Shown in pieces: positions 48,877-59,700 of a stretch of 64,000 bases of DNA. The stretch lies in assembly GCF_018139145.2 (NCBI RefSeq), contig NC_059478.1, forward strand, positions 36,249,001-36,313,000, written 5' to 3'. Under the pieces are notes generated by a model, which was given only the letters and a program-made list of their open reading frames with translations, made no database searches and had not been told where the DNA came from. Positions within the stretch are counted from its first letter, which is position 1, and the number at the start of each line of letters is the position of its first letter. This DNA is from Gymnogyps californianus. Taxonomy: Eukaryota > Chordata > Aves > Accipitriformes > Cathartidae. The translations under genes and the position numbers were made by a program.

Positions 48877-48900
48877 AAAAAAAGAAAGAAAGAAAGAAAA
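48877..48900. repeat. (GAAA)n microsatellite
   Basis: An A run followed by four GAAA units. Confidence 0.9.
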
Positions 48901-49179
48901 AGCTCTGTACAATAATGACATCTCAGATAGGAAGAGCACAGTTCTCCGTAAGTAATTTCTCCAACTGTCTGAAGTTTAAAAACATTTTCCGGGCACGGCG
49001 ATACAGAGATCAGAAGGCCAGGAAGGACCATAGGCAGCAGCTGATGTGACCTGTGGTACCGACCAAGCCACAGCACCTGGAATGAGAGCACCTTATCTGG
49101 AAAGCACACAATTAGGCGCCGAGAACCGCCGGTTAGCTAGTTGTTGATGCACTGCATGTTTATTACGTGCACTTTATAT

Positions 49180-50312
49180 TATTCTGCTTTCTTAATTAAA
49201 ATGTTATGTGGTACCAATTCAAATGCTGTACAGACATGCATTACAACACTATTACCTTTTTCAACCAAGCTCATAATCTCATTAAAAGAAGACGTCAATT
49301 TGGTTTGACAGGATCTATTACCAGTACACCCTACTTGATTGGCATTATTTACATTACCCTTCCTCAATTTATTAATTGAGTCCCTTATCAGCTGTCCCAT
49401 TATTTTTCCTGGCACCGCTGGCAGTCTGGCAGCCCCGTGCTGCCTGCGCCATGCCGCGTGCCCTTTGCATGCCGGCACGACCCGAGCCGTGCCAGTCCCG
49501 AGAGAACACCGAGGGTCCAGAGAGCCCCGTGGCCAAATCTTTTAAAATATTTTGATTTATTTGGAGGTTCTGGCTTTTAAAGACCAGGCTTAGTGGCATC
49601 TTTCTCATGTGCGTCCTGAGTTAATACTGGAATGAGAAATGCTTCATCTTCCTGTGGTGCGGCTTGCTCCCAGGTGTAGACCTGCCACAGTTATTGGGTT
49701 CTCCTGCCTTTTAAACTTGAAAAGGTTTCCATTTCCAGCTCAAGATACACTAATCCCATAACTGGAGTTATTTTTATTCATAATATTCATTAGAAAAGCC
49801 ATTTTTACTGTTCTGACTCCTGCTAGATAGTGATTTTTCTTCTGTCCTTCACTTCCCTTAATATTATTCTGGATTTCTACCCCTCATGCATATTCATTAC
49901 TGTTCACTTTCCCTTAATTCCATTTGCTTTTCATACAAATGTCTGCAGTTTTCCTGTAGGTCACTTGAAGTTTTTTCAGCTGATATTTTTTTAGGCAGTA
50001 TAGCCTTCTTTCTCGATCATACCGTACAGTGACCTTCTGAAGGACTTCAGGATGTTTTTATAAAATGGACCATAACTGTTTTCGGAATTTTAATGATTTG
50101 TTTACATTATGAAGTCTGGACTTCATTTTAATAACATTTGTTATTGCAAGCACACTGTGATTACTTGAATCTAAGCTAGCACCAATTTCTGATGGTGTTA
50201 TAAATTTCTCCTTAATTGATAAATGAGGCCAGATGCAAACTTTCCCTGTGTTCCTTGGAAAACTCCCTCTTCTGCTCAGGGGTATTAGAATTGCCCAGAG
50301 TTGTACCAGCAC
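49180..50312 (-). mobile_element. Ancient CR1-clade LINE relic with EN and RT traces
   Basis: Two separate minus-strand traces lie in the order expected for CR1-clade ORF2. At about 50190-50060 the translation IGASLDSSNHSVLAI, then KSRLHNVNKSLKFRKQLW, fits the end of the LINE endonuclease domain, with SNH (50157-50165) where the catalytic SDH normally is. About 740 bp further on, PGKIM (49399-49413), GNRSCQTKLTSSFNEI and AFELVPHNIL (to about 49190) fit the N-terminal reverse transcriptase blocks, although the usual YLDFSKAF is altered to HVCTAFEL. The intervening frames are broken. The GC-rich 49415-49530 may be unrelated. EN assignment is less certain than RT. Confidence 0.7.
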
Positions 50313-53300
50313 CAGGAGATTTCCAAATTATGGCCCTCAGACCGAAGTTCCTCACGCTAACGCAGTGTCCTCGGCAGAAGACACTTGTGATTTGGTATCT
50401 GTGGTCTCTCAGGCCACAATTTTTTTCAGAACCATTCGTGACTTCAGAAAATAACAGTTCCAGACCCTTCTGCCTTCTGTCCTCTGCTCCCATCGAGACA
50501 CCTCAGAGCCTCCCGGTTCCGCCACCTTCTTCGGTATTTCCTCCGTCTCTGAATCACCTCTTACCGGCAAACAGACCAAACGCACCCGTAGGTCGTGGAG
50601 TATTCGTTTCTTAAAACTTACCTCGTTTTAGGGGGACGTTTTGTGTCATTCTCTTGATGAAGTCTGCATACCTTTGAAACCTCTCTTCTCGATTATTGCA
50701 AAATCCCTGTCAGGGACCCCGTGAACCCTACTGGGTTTTCTGTTGTTGCCCCAGCAGCTCCACAGCTGCCTGGCTTTGAACTTACGCCTGTGCCAGGGTG
50801 AGAGCAGTTTGCATCTTCTTGCACGGATGGACTTGAAATAGCAGAAAAGTAGGAATTGGAAGGAAGATAAATGCTATATTTTTATTAGAAAAAAATAGGG
50901 TTGTATGTTAATTTCTAAGATTTTGTACTGGATCATATTTTATTGCATTTTTGGTTTCCTGTTAAAGTAGAGTTTAACATGTCAAATCCTAAGTAGTAAT
51001 AACAACACGTTAACTAGGAAATAAATGTAATAAATAAAACATGTTGCCACTCTGATTATCCTTTAGGTACTATCAGAAGTAATAAAGCGCTTGACAGAAA
51101 ACTTTGAAGGCGTCTTTTCTCCTCCCCCTCCGAAGGATCTGGACAGTTTCACTTTGGATATTTGACCTTGGTTTTAAAGGGTGACATTTCTTTAAAACTG
51201 CCCTTGCTGCAGTAATTGTTGCTGGGGATAAAGACAACTGCAAACTCCGAGGCAGTGAATTGGTAAAAGCAATACAAATTCTTTAGTGACAGTATATATC
51301 ATGTTCAAAATGTGATATGCGATCCAATTTTGTGTCATTTAGGAGCACGTAAGGGGGTTTTGCTGGTTGAATTACACAAGATGGTATAAGAAGCATTTCG
51401 GTTAAACTCATAGTCAAATAGATATCAAGAAAATTCTACCTTTATTTGAAATGCTGTGCATAAAATTATTCAAGCATCACATTGAAGAAGGAAAATTCAG
51501 CGAGTATGAAATCGGCCCAACGTTTCCTCCATGAATTGATGTCTTTTCCTCTTCATAGTATGCAGTTGTTTAACAGTGACATTTAGTAATGTATGTGAAT
51601 AATTGCTTGGGTTTACTGCTCATTACTTCTTTAAAAACCCAGGAAAATAGTAATAGCTCTTTGACTTTTTTTAAATAAGAAAATAATTTTCACTATAAAG
51701 GTTGAAACAAAATAAGTGATCTTTACTTATAATTTGATAATGTCGTTACTGTTTCTCTGCTGTATTTAAATTCTTAAAATTATCATTTCAATTGCATTTA
51801 CGCAGACTCTAAAAAGAGGACTTAAAAGGTGAGTTATTAATTTTTCTAAGCAAAGGGTTTTAAAACAATTCCTTACTGTCCATGCTGCAGTACCTGCAGA
51901 TCTACTAAGACAAACAGCGTCCACCCTGCGCTTCAGCCACATCAGGTGGGGAAGAGCTTTTCAGGGTCCCCCCCCAGCAGTCAGGACCCATTTTTCAGCC
52001 TTTCGGGTGTTTGCTGAGCACACAGTGCCGGGGCTCGGTCCCCGATGTTGGCGAGACGGGACTGAGGCAGAGCCGAGCCCGGGGCTCTGGTGGTGACACC
52101 AGCCATGGCGCCAGCTTAGGTTTAACGGGGCAGCATGCTCTTCGGGAGCTGCCGGCGGTGTGGGGAAATGCCTTTCTGCCTGCAGCAGTTTTGCAAAGAG
52201 CATGCAGCAGGAATGGGAAGAGTCAAGGCTCACACATCCTCAAACATCCAGAGAGGACCGGAGGGGGAATCACTGCGACAGATACGCATCTTCTAAAGGC
52301 ACGCCACGAGAAGGATGCGTTAGGTTAGTCCCGCTGGACGTCTGCTGTGTTACTGCTCGCTCACCTCTGCAGAGCCAAAAAGGTTGAGTTACTTTGACTC
52401 GAGACTGTGAAGAAGTATTTTACATAATATTCTGCAGTGTACAACTTTGATTACATCAGAGCAGACGTTTTTCAGACTCTAGTATCGGTGGTAAAGTGAC
52501 CCACAGAAAATTTCTGAACTCTTAATACCCTGCAGGCGACCGTGGGCCTAGAGCTCATGAGCAAAACTGAACCAACTTAATTTAAGTTCAGCTGAGAGCT
52601 GTGAGCATCATGGCAGTCCCAGGCACAACGCAAGCCAGCCACAAGTGTGTTTATCCTGATCCATGCCTAGGTTCTCCAGCCTGTGGTGAGTCCCACACTG
52701 CCCCAGTTTCCCACTGCTGCCTGCTTCTTGCTGGAGTGTTCAGAATTAGCTAAGTAAATTTATATGAGCAGTAATCGCTCCTTTCACTACCGTGTGGGCA
52801 TCTCCAGGCTCTGGAGATAAATAGACTTCCAGAGGAGAATGCCAAATGCAGGCATTAATAATAATGTCATATTTGATGGGTTTTCTTTAATTTGCAATGA
52901 AGCAAAATATGGTAGAGAAACAATTGATTCTGTATTTATGTTTTGGCATTCCAGAGAAAACTAGAGAGCTGGTTTGGGGTCAGAGCTAAGATTTTATGTG
53001 AAAATATATTTTAATTAGAATTATCCAAATAATTGGCTATTACTTGATTTTTAATGAGCTTCTTCATTTATTACCTTACTCTATAAGTGGATTTAAATGA
53101 AAGGGTTTTGTTGTTGTATTATTATTTTTCTTATTGTTTGGAAATGTATTTTTTAATTTCTCTGTATGTTACCCCAGACTGGGATTAACTACTAATTTGA
53201 CTGGGAAACTGTGCTCTAGTTCTTGGCACACTTATCTTTTTTGTCTGAGCCAAGTTTTGGGGACCACCCTGTCACAGCTGCCAGGCTCCTGGGGCTGGAC

Positions 53301-55745
53301 AACAAGAGATTTCAGGATGCTGCTTCCACACTACTGGAGGTGGATATACGGGTTGTTTGTTCATATGGTGCTTATACTTTGCTGTCTGTGGTGGGCAGCA
53401 GAGGCTCTACTCTTTCCTTTTTGGAAAGATCATTCAAGCACAGACCCATGATCTATTTTTGAATCAGCCTCTTCTTGCAAATCCTGCCTTGAGTAACGAG
53501 ACACTATGAAGAGCCGTGTCGACTCCTTTTCTAGAAGGTTCACTAAGAAAACACACATGAGTTCCCATGAGGAGTCTCACTCTTAGCATGACAAAGAATC
53601 ATTTTTAATTATTTCTATTTTGAGGGGTACTTGTGCTAAAAAGCAACAAGCGGTAGCATTGCATTGGTTTCAGACGGATTTACCCTACACTGGCTTCTGC
53701 TCTACCCTCTTTGAAATGCATAGCCATAAAGCAGCTAAGCTCGAGGTCATGAATTATGAACTCTATAGGATTACAAAGATGTTTCACCAAATTAAGGACA
53801 AAGCACAAATATGCATCTTATTATTAAAAGCAGTCTCTAGTCTACATCATGCGTTGGAAACCAAGGCAATAACACAACACTTCTTCAGAAGAAAGTCCTC
53901 CCCTGAAAGCCTCTCCCTTATTGACACTGTTATCACTAATAAAAAAAGTTTTTAAAAAATCAAATTCATATACGTGCAATATACTGCTTTGCCACCTGAT
54001 GTAAACTGCTGTAGTGCTCTGTAGTAAAATACAGCTTTAATGATCTTTACCCTCTGGAGAGTACATTATTGCAGTTATCTAACATTAATTAGTTTTAAAA
54101 TAGCAAATAGCCCTCTCTGCAACATGCAGAGATGGATCTTCATCTTTTCAAATGGGCTTGTGATGATTTAACTCTCATGTTATCTGGAAAATAACTAGAT
54201 TAAGGAGAAGAACTAGATAACTAGAAAAGACTACAGGATCTTGCTCCAAAATCACCATTCTTTTTAAATACACACTTTAAAAAAAAGCTCACTGCACAGG
54301 TGATGTACAGATGCACAAGTACTGTTAGTTTACACATGATAAAGAAAACATGGGATGGATCTACAGCATTGTCATATGGTGTCAAACATATGCCTCCAGA
54401 GGATCCCTCGTACTCCCTATAACATACACCAAAACACAGAATCTGCACTAATTACAGTGCGGTAAGAGGAGGCACTCCAGGGAATGTGTTTCCACGCTAG
54501 CCAGCTGGAGACACTTGGTCATCCTTTCAGCACTGACCTGTGACTGTTTGAAAATACGGTGAACACAAAGAGAAGCAAATAGCGCAGTTATGAAAGAAAA
54601 TTATTGAACAAACAGTTGTCTAATTGATTTTTCTTAGTCATTGTTTGATTCTGCCTTCTTGCTTGAGGAGGACCCCCAGAAGGCCATTGCCTGCTTGGGA
54701 TGAGCATCCCTCCAGAAGGTAAGAAAGCTGTACCAGCGTAGAGCCTGTCTTACGTCTCATACCAGGGCTTTAGTAGGAAATTAAATGGGCTCCTCTATAA
54801 TGTACGAGGATTAAGATACTGATAAGAAGTTAAACCAACACGTTTCCACAGCTATTTCTTGAGAGATGGCATTTCTTAGTAGGAAAGTTACTTTGCACTA
54901 GAGGGGAACCCTTCTCCCTGGGTGCCCAGTAGAAGCAGGGAGCCAGCGCTCTTCTCCAGCCAGGGAGACCTTCGTCCTCCGCCCCCAAGTCCCAGCTCTC
55001 AGCTCCACCTTTCTCCCCAGGGCTGGCACCTCCACGAGGCCTTTCTCCTGCAAGGCTTTTTTTAAAATTTATTTATTTTCTTCCCACTGAAGTAATTTCA
55101 AACAGGAAGATGTTGTGCGGCGGGTCTGCAAACAGAAGAGTCCTAATGGGCAGATTGATGGAAAACACCGTGCTTAGTCCTTGAGAGCAGATCCTTACTT
55201 TTATTTCTTGAAAAGCAATCACAGAGGAGACAGTGCTCTGGCTGTGCATAAGAGCAGGTTTGTCTTTCATACATCTATTCACTAGTGTGCGGGAAAGAGT
55301 CTCTCAACACAAATATTATTCACTTTAACTTCTTTTTAAGCTTAAAGTTGTTCAGTAATGAAAGGAGAGAGCAATCTAATCAAAGCGATGCTTGCTATGT
55401 TGTTAAGAGAGAACAGTCTCACAATTCACAGGCTCAATCATTTTCCAATCACAATTAACGTCATGTTAGCTAAAGGATCACAAGTGAAAAATACAGAGAT
55501 GTGCACTCTAAGCAACAGAAATATGGTGAAGGCTCAAATACTGCTCATTTCTGAAGCCTCCTGAGCTCAGACTACTATATAATCAAAATCCTTCTCTTGG
55601 AAAATTGAAGAAACCAGATAGATACCCTTAAAATCTGCAAGCTTCTCCTAACTAGAAGTAGAGAACAGAAGCTTGCTGTAAAAGAGCAGAAATAAGCAAT
55701 ACTTAAAACTAGGGAAAATTTTTTGGTGGCTGTACCAAACTTTCA

Positions 55746-55778
55746 AATAAAAAAAACCCCAAAAAACAAAACCCAAAC
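55746..55778. repeat. A-rich/CCC low-complexity tract
   Basis: A runs interrupted by CCC and CCCC; low-complexity sequence with no adjacent retroposon body recognised. A similar tract is at 58541-58580. Confidence 0.75.
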
Positions 55779-58540
55779 CCTTTCCATAGTAGTACCGGCT
55801 GAGAAAGGCGACTTTCACGGGGGTCGTTGCCATCGCATCCTTGTGGAAACACCCCGGGAGTTAGAGGTCTTTCCTGACCCTGCCGGGTGGCTGCAGGCAG
55901 GGAGGGGACAGGCAGGACCTTTGGAAAATGGAAGCCGGGCCGCGTGCCGTGCTGGCCGGACCATCCCGCTGTCCTCCGCTGACGCAGCCTCTCTGCTTTG
56001 CTGGGACCAGAGCTGACTGCTGAAGCGGAGCTTGCTCATTTCCAGAAGCATCCCTGGACAGCTGAAGGAGACATCGTAAAAGGCTACTTTATTAAACTTT
56101 GAAAAATACAGACTTCATGGTGAGGTTGACTAGGCTGGTACACTTTTATCCTTCCGATAATTCAAACTGCACCGTATTCTGGATGTATTTGACAACAGAG
56201 GGAATCCGGATGTCATGTGCAATCATGCTTACCCATTTTCTCAGAGATTCAATCAAGCCAGTGAATTACGGTTTGCAGATAGCAGTGCCAGCTGGCGACC
56301 CTCTGTATTTGTTGCTCTGCAGAAAGAAAACATTGGGAGTACCTCTTCCCCGGGAAGTTTAAAGATCTAAACTGAAACATGACTCCAAAAGTGTATGTGA
56401 CATTAAAGGGAAGAAAGGCAAAGAGTTAGTTAACGGGAAACAAACGTGAAGTGATACGACGTGAAGTTGTATTTGTCAGCTGCTGTTATAACCCTATCAC
56501 TCATGGTTTTCCCATATAAAATCATTTCAAATTGAAATTAAACCTTCCAAGCCCTCCAGTTATCCCAGCTGACAGCCTGCAGCGATTGCTGGTTGGCTCA
56601 TATTGTCATTTCATCAGCAGCTGTCACTTTTTGTGGGTAGAAGGATTCAAAGGATAAGGGAAGAATTATCTCTTGACATAAGTCTCAGGTGTTTGAACGA
56701 AACAAGCAGTTTATAGATCCATCAGGGCATGGGGGACCAGTTGTACCCTAATCTGAGCCCTTGCGATGGTGAACGCTGCATACCTGCCTTGTGGTCTGGC
56801 CCAGCAGGGAGGCCACCACCTGCAATGGCTAGAAAGGATCTCCTGAATAACGTAAAAAGACAGAATACCATCAGAAAAAGTAAAGCCAAGCCTACTAATG
56901 GGTGGAAATTTACATCAGATATCTGCTGGTATAAGAAATGCAGAGTTTGACCAAATTATTTTAACTACTAGTTATATTCAAAACAAAATAACTGCTTGAC
57001 AGTCTCATTATTTGTCAAGGAAAAGCATCTAAAGAGCGGGAGGTGCTATGAACGGCGCCGGCGTGAGCCATCCAGCAGTGACAGCATCACGTTTACATGT
57101 CAAATAAGCCCTGAATATGTCTATAGCTAAAGACGAGTGTCAGCCCACTCGAGGCTCACCCACTCAGGGAATGATCGCCCCAAGCCCCTCACCACGACCG
57201 CCAGGACCCTGCGATCTGCTGTTGGGGGGTTCCTTCCCCCCGGAGGGAGCAGAGGCCGTGGGAGACAAACGTGCACAGCACGTGCTGATCTGCATCACTC
57301 TGGCTCTGAAAACCCTCCTGTCCCCCCGCACCCAAGGGCCCCCGGCACGGGGACGGGAGCCGCTCACCGTCGGCAGTGGGACACGATTCCCATCTCCCTG
57401 CATCTGCAGGGACCCGCATCACTAACTGGGATTGTAAGGGGCAAAGGAAATCCTAAATCCAGCATCCATGTGAACAGTATCTTGCCAAAACTTGGGAAAC
57501 TACTCAATGGAACAAGCTCGTTTTGTCCCCAAACCCACAAATGATTCATTCTAAATTAAATGCTATAAATGGACCTTCCTTGGGAAATACATCTATCTCA
57601 ATTCCTCTAACTGAATAAGAAAGGTTAAATGTCCTATCAAAAGAGTATGAACTGAAATCCGCAAGACAGAGTTACAGAATGTGCATATTAAGTCCATTTA
57701 GGGAATTAAATGTGCATTGTCTCCCTCTAGAAGCACTTGTCTGTAGAAGGGGCTTGCTGCAGCTGTACAAGAAGAAAATAAACCCCAAGAATTCAAGCAA
57801 CCAACTCACAGTTTTGAAGCATCACAAGAAGGAAGGACCTCTTGACTCAATAGTCAGTTAAAAGTCTTAGGAAGAAAGTCATCCCCGAAGAAACAAGCCA
57901 CAGGCAAAAAGGTCCCGAATGTGCTGTGAAGCACCGATATCTTCTGCCAGCCTGCCAAAGGCAGACGAAGTGAGATGTGTCAGCCGTGGACGTTGAACTG
58001 ACAGACGTCCCCCCCAGCAGACAGGCACCTTCGGACAAGCCCTCCAGCAGCGTACGGGTGCAGGGAGGGGAAGGTCTGCGTGGGACACGCTCTCTGGAGC
58101 ACGGTCAAACGCCTCGGATCCCAAAGTGCTGCTGATGCCTGGAGAAGGCTTGGGCACAGCAAGAAACCTCTGCCTTTCATTTCAGAAAGTATTTTTCCTT
58201 CTGCTGTTCAGAACACCCAGCTGAAAGTTGCTTGGGGCAGCTGCCTTCTTTCTGACAAGACGTAATTAGCGCTCTGGATTTGCACTGATTGCAACATTTC
58301 TCTTTTATCAAGCCAGGTTCAAATCCAAAACTTAACTGTCATAACAGGAAGTAAATTTATACCGTTATTTTCACTTTTTTAGCAAACGGGAAACAAAATA
58401 GAAACCGTATTCCCAAGAATATACTAGAAGAAATAACTTGTTACTCTTTGCTTAGTTACTGGAAGGATGATAAATTTACTGTAGTTATTAAAAAAAAGGG
58501 TAGGTCCTTACAAATTAACGCAATGTGGACTTTTGGAGAC

Positions 58541-58580
58541 AAAAAAAACCCAAAAACAACCAAAACCCCAAACAAAAAAG
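58541..58580. repeat. A-rich/CCC low-complexity tract
   Basis: A8, then CCC, A5 and CAACC-type interruptions, ending about 55 bp before the CR1 fragment that starts near 58637. CR1 elements lack poly-A tails, so it is unlikely to be part of that element. Confidence 0.75.
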
Positions 58581-58636
58581 CCTTCCTCTGTGTTATTGTT
58601 TCCCTGAGTATATTTTAGGACAATTGCTTACAGACC

Positions 58637-59147
58637 TGGAGTGCTGGGTCCAGTTCCCCAGTACAGGAGAGACATGGACATACTGCAGAGTCCAGCAAAG
58701 GGCCACCAAGATGCTGGAGGGACTGGAGCATCTCTCCTACGAGGAGAGGCTGGGAGAGCTGGGACCGCTCAGCCCGGAGCAGAGCGGGCTCAGGGGGATC
58801 TCACCCACGTGCATAAACCCCTGCAGGCAGGGTGCCGAGAGGACGGAGCCGTGGGTGCTCTTCCAGTGGTGCCCAGGGACAGGACCAGAGGCCACGGGCA
58901 CACGCGGACACGCAGGAGGGTCCCTCTGGACGTCAGGAGACGTTTTTTCCCTGTGAGGGTGACCGAGCACCACCAGGGAGGTGGTGGAGCCTCCATCCTT
59001 GGAGATATCCAGAACCCGCCGGGAGATGGTCCCGGGCAACCAGCTCTGGGTGGCCCTGCCTGAGCAGGGGGGTTGGACCAGATGACCTCCAGATGTCCAG
59101 AGGTCCCCTCCAACCTCGACCCATCTGTGATTCAGTGACTGCGTGAT
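58637..59147 (+). mobile_element. CR1 LINE fragment, decayed 3' portion
   Basis: The left part translates to [20 protein letters not shown], then LGELGPLSPEQ (58690-58775), the same block as [20 protein letters not shown] in the copy at 13414. It then loses frame. The right part (58975-59110) carries the CR1 3' region: AGGGAGGTGGTGGAG, GGGGGGTTGGACCAGATGAC and CTCCAACCTCGACCC. It ends in a degenerate GTGATTCAGTGACTGCGTGAT-like octamer repeat (59126-59147). It is GC- and CpG-rich and more diverged than the other two well-preserved copies. Confidence 0.92.
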
Positions 59148-59640
59148 TTTCGGTTGTAGACCTTGCCTACATTAAAACCGAAATTTTTCTTTTGTCAATA
59201 GGCTCTTGACTAAAGGGCTTTTTGTTCTTGATGAATTAGTAACGTTGGTGATTGATTAAGAAAACCAGCTCAAGGAACAGAAATGAAAAGTGAGCAAAGG
59301 TTGATCTGCAAATATAATGCTGAAATGGTCACGATAACATGTTATAAATTAGACACCACAGAAATTTCATCAGGTGAGTGCTCTTGCCTGCTTATGCAAG
59401 GCAGCAGCGTCCAGGACAGTAATCTGCTAGGGCGAAAATGCAGACAGAGCACTGAAAGCCAGTAGGTAATAATGCTAGTAATAAAGCCAAGAAGCACTAT
59501 AAAAGGCATTTAAGATACTATTTTTTTTGGCAGCTGCCCAGTAAAAACAGATTACCAGGTAAGGATTGGCAGCAGAAGCTGGCAGAGCTGGTGGCTGAGG
59601 AGCAGAAGCCGTGGTTCTGGCTTCGGCTGAAGTTGGAACA
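59148..59640. other. No recognisable gene
   Basis: Mixed AT-rich DNA. A 25-nt segment (59534-59558) is bracketed by a T-rich AG and a GTAAGG, as in a microexon, but there is no supporting frame. Confidence 0.5.
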
Positions 59641-59700
59641 TCCCACCTGAAAGTCAGAGCATCCCAAGCGTCCCACCTGAAAGTCAGAGCATCCCCCCAG
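59641..59700. repeat. 30-bp tandem duplication
   Basis: TCCCACCTGAAAGTCAGAGC at 59641-59660 recurs at 59671-59690. The identity extends through the next five bases (ATCCC), so the unit is 30 bp and present twice. Confidence 0.92.

Larger units (their letters stand above)
41011..49179. other. No recognisable gene; long non-coding stretch
   Basis: Mostly AT-rich. It holds a homeodomain-like inverted repeat (41891-41910), a TATG/TA repeat (47703-47745) and a GAAA repeat (48877-48900). 43486-43670 is flanked by plausible splice signals but has stops in all frames. The patches near 42960-43070 and 46140-46260 are GC-richer. About 46985-47190 reads like AT-rich regulatory DNA. No domain or RNA gene was recognised. 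Confidence 0.5.
50313..58636. other. No recognisable gene; long non-coding stretch
   Basis: 50313-50800 may contain more of the ancient LINE, but nothing legible. 50830-51900 is AT-rich; 51950-52330 is GC-richer. 52850-53120 is AT-rich with regulatory-like texture. 54900-55050 is C-rich, and 57140-57420 GC-rich with frames on both strands. Low-complexity A/C tracts lie at 55746-55778 and 58541-58580. No domain or RNA gene was recognised. Confidence 0.5.

Noticed and set aside
53620..53955. 111-residue plus-strand frame
   Set aside because: No recognisable domain, AT-rich context, no splice or promoter support.
58290..58325. GGTTCAAATCC, like a tRNA B-box
   Set aside because: No A-box at the required distance upstream and no cloverleaf; chance match.
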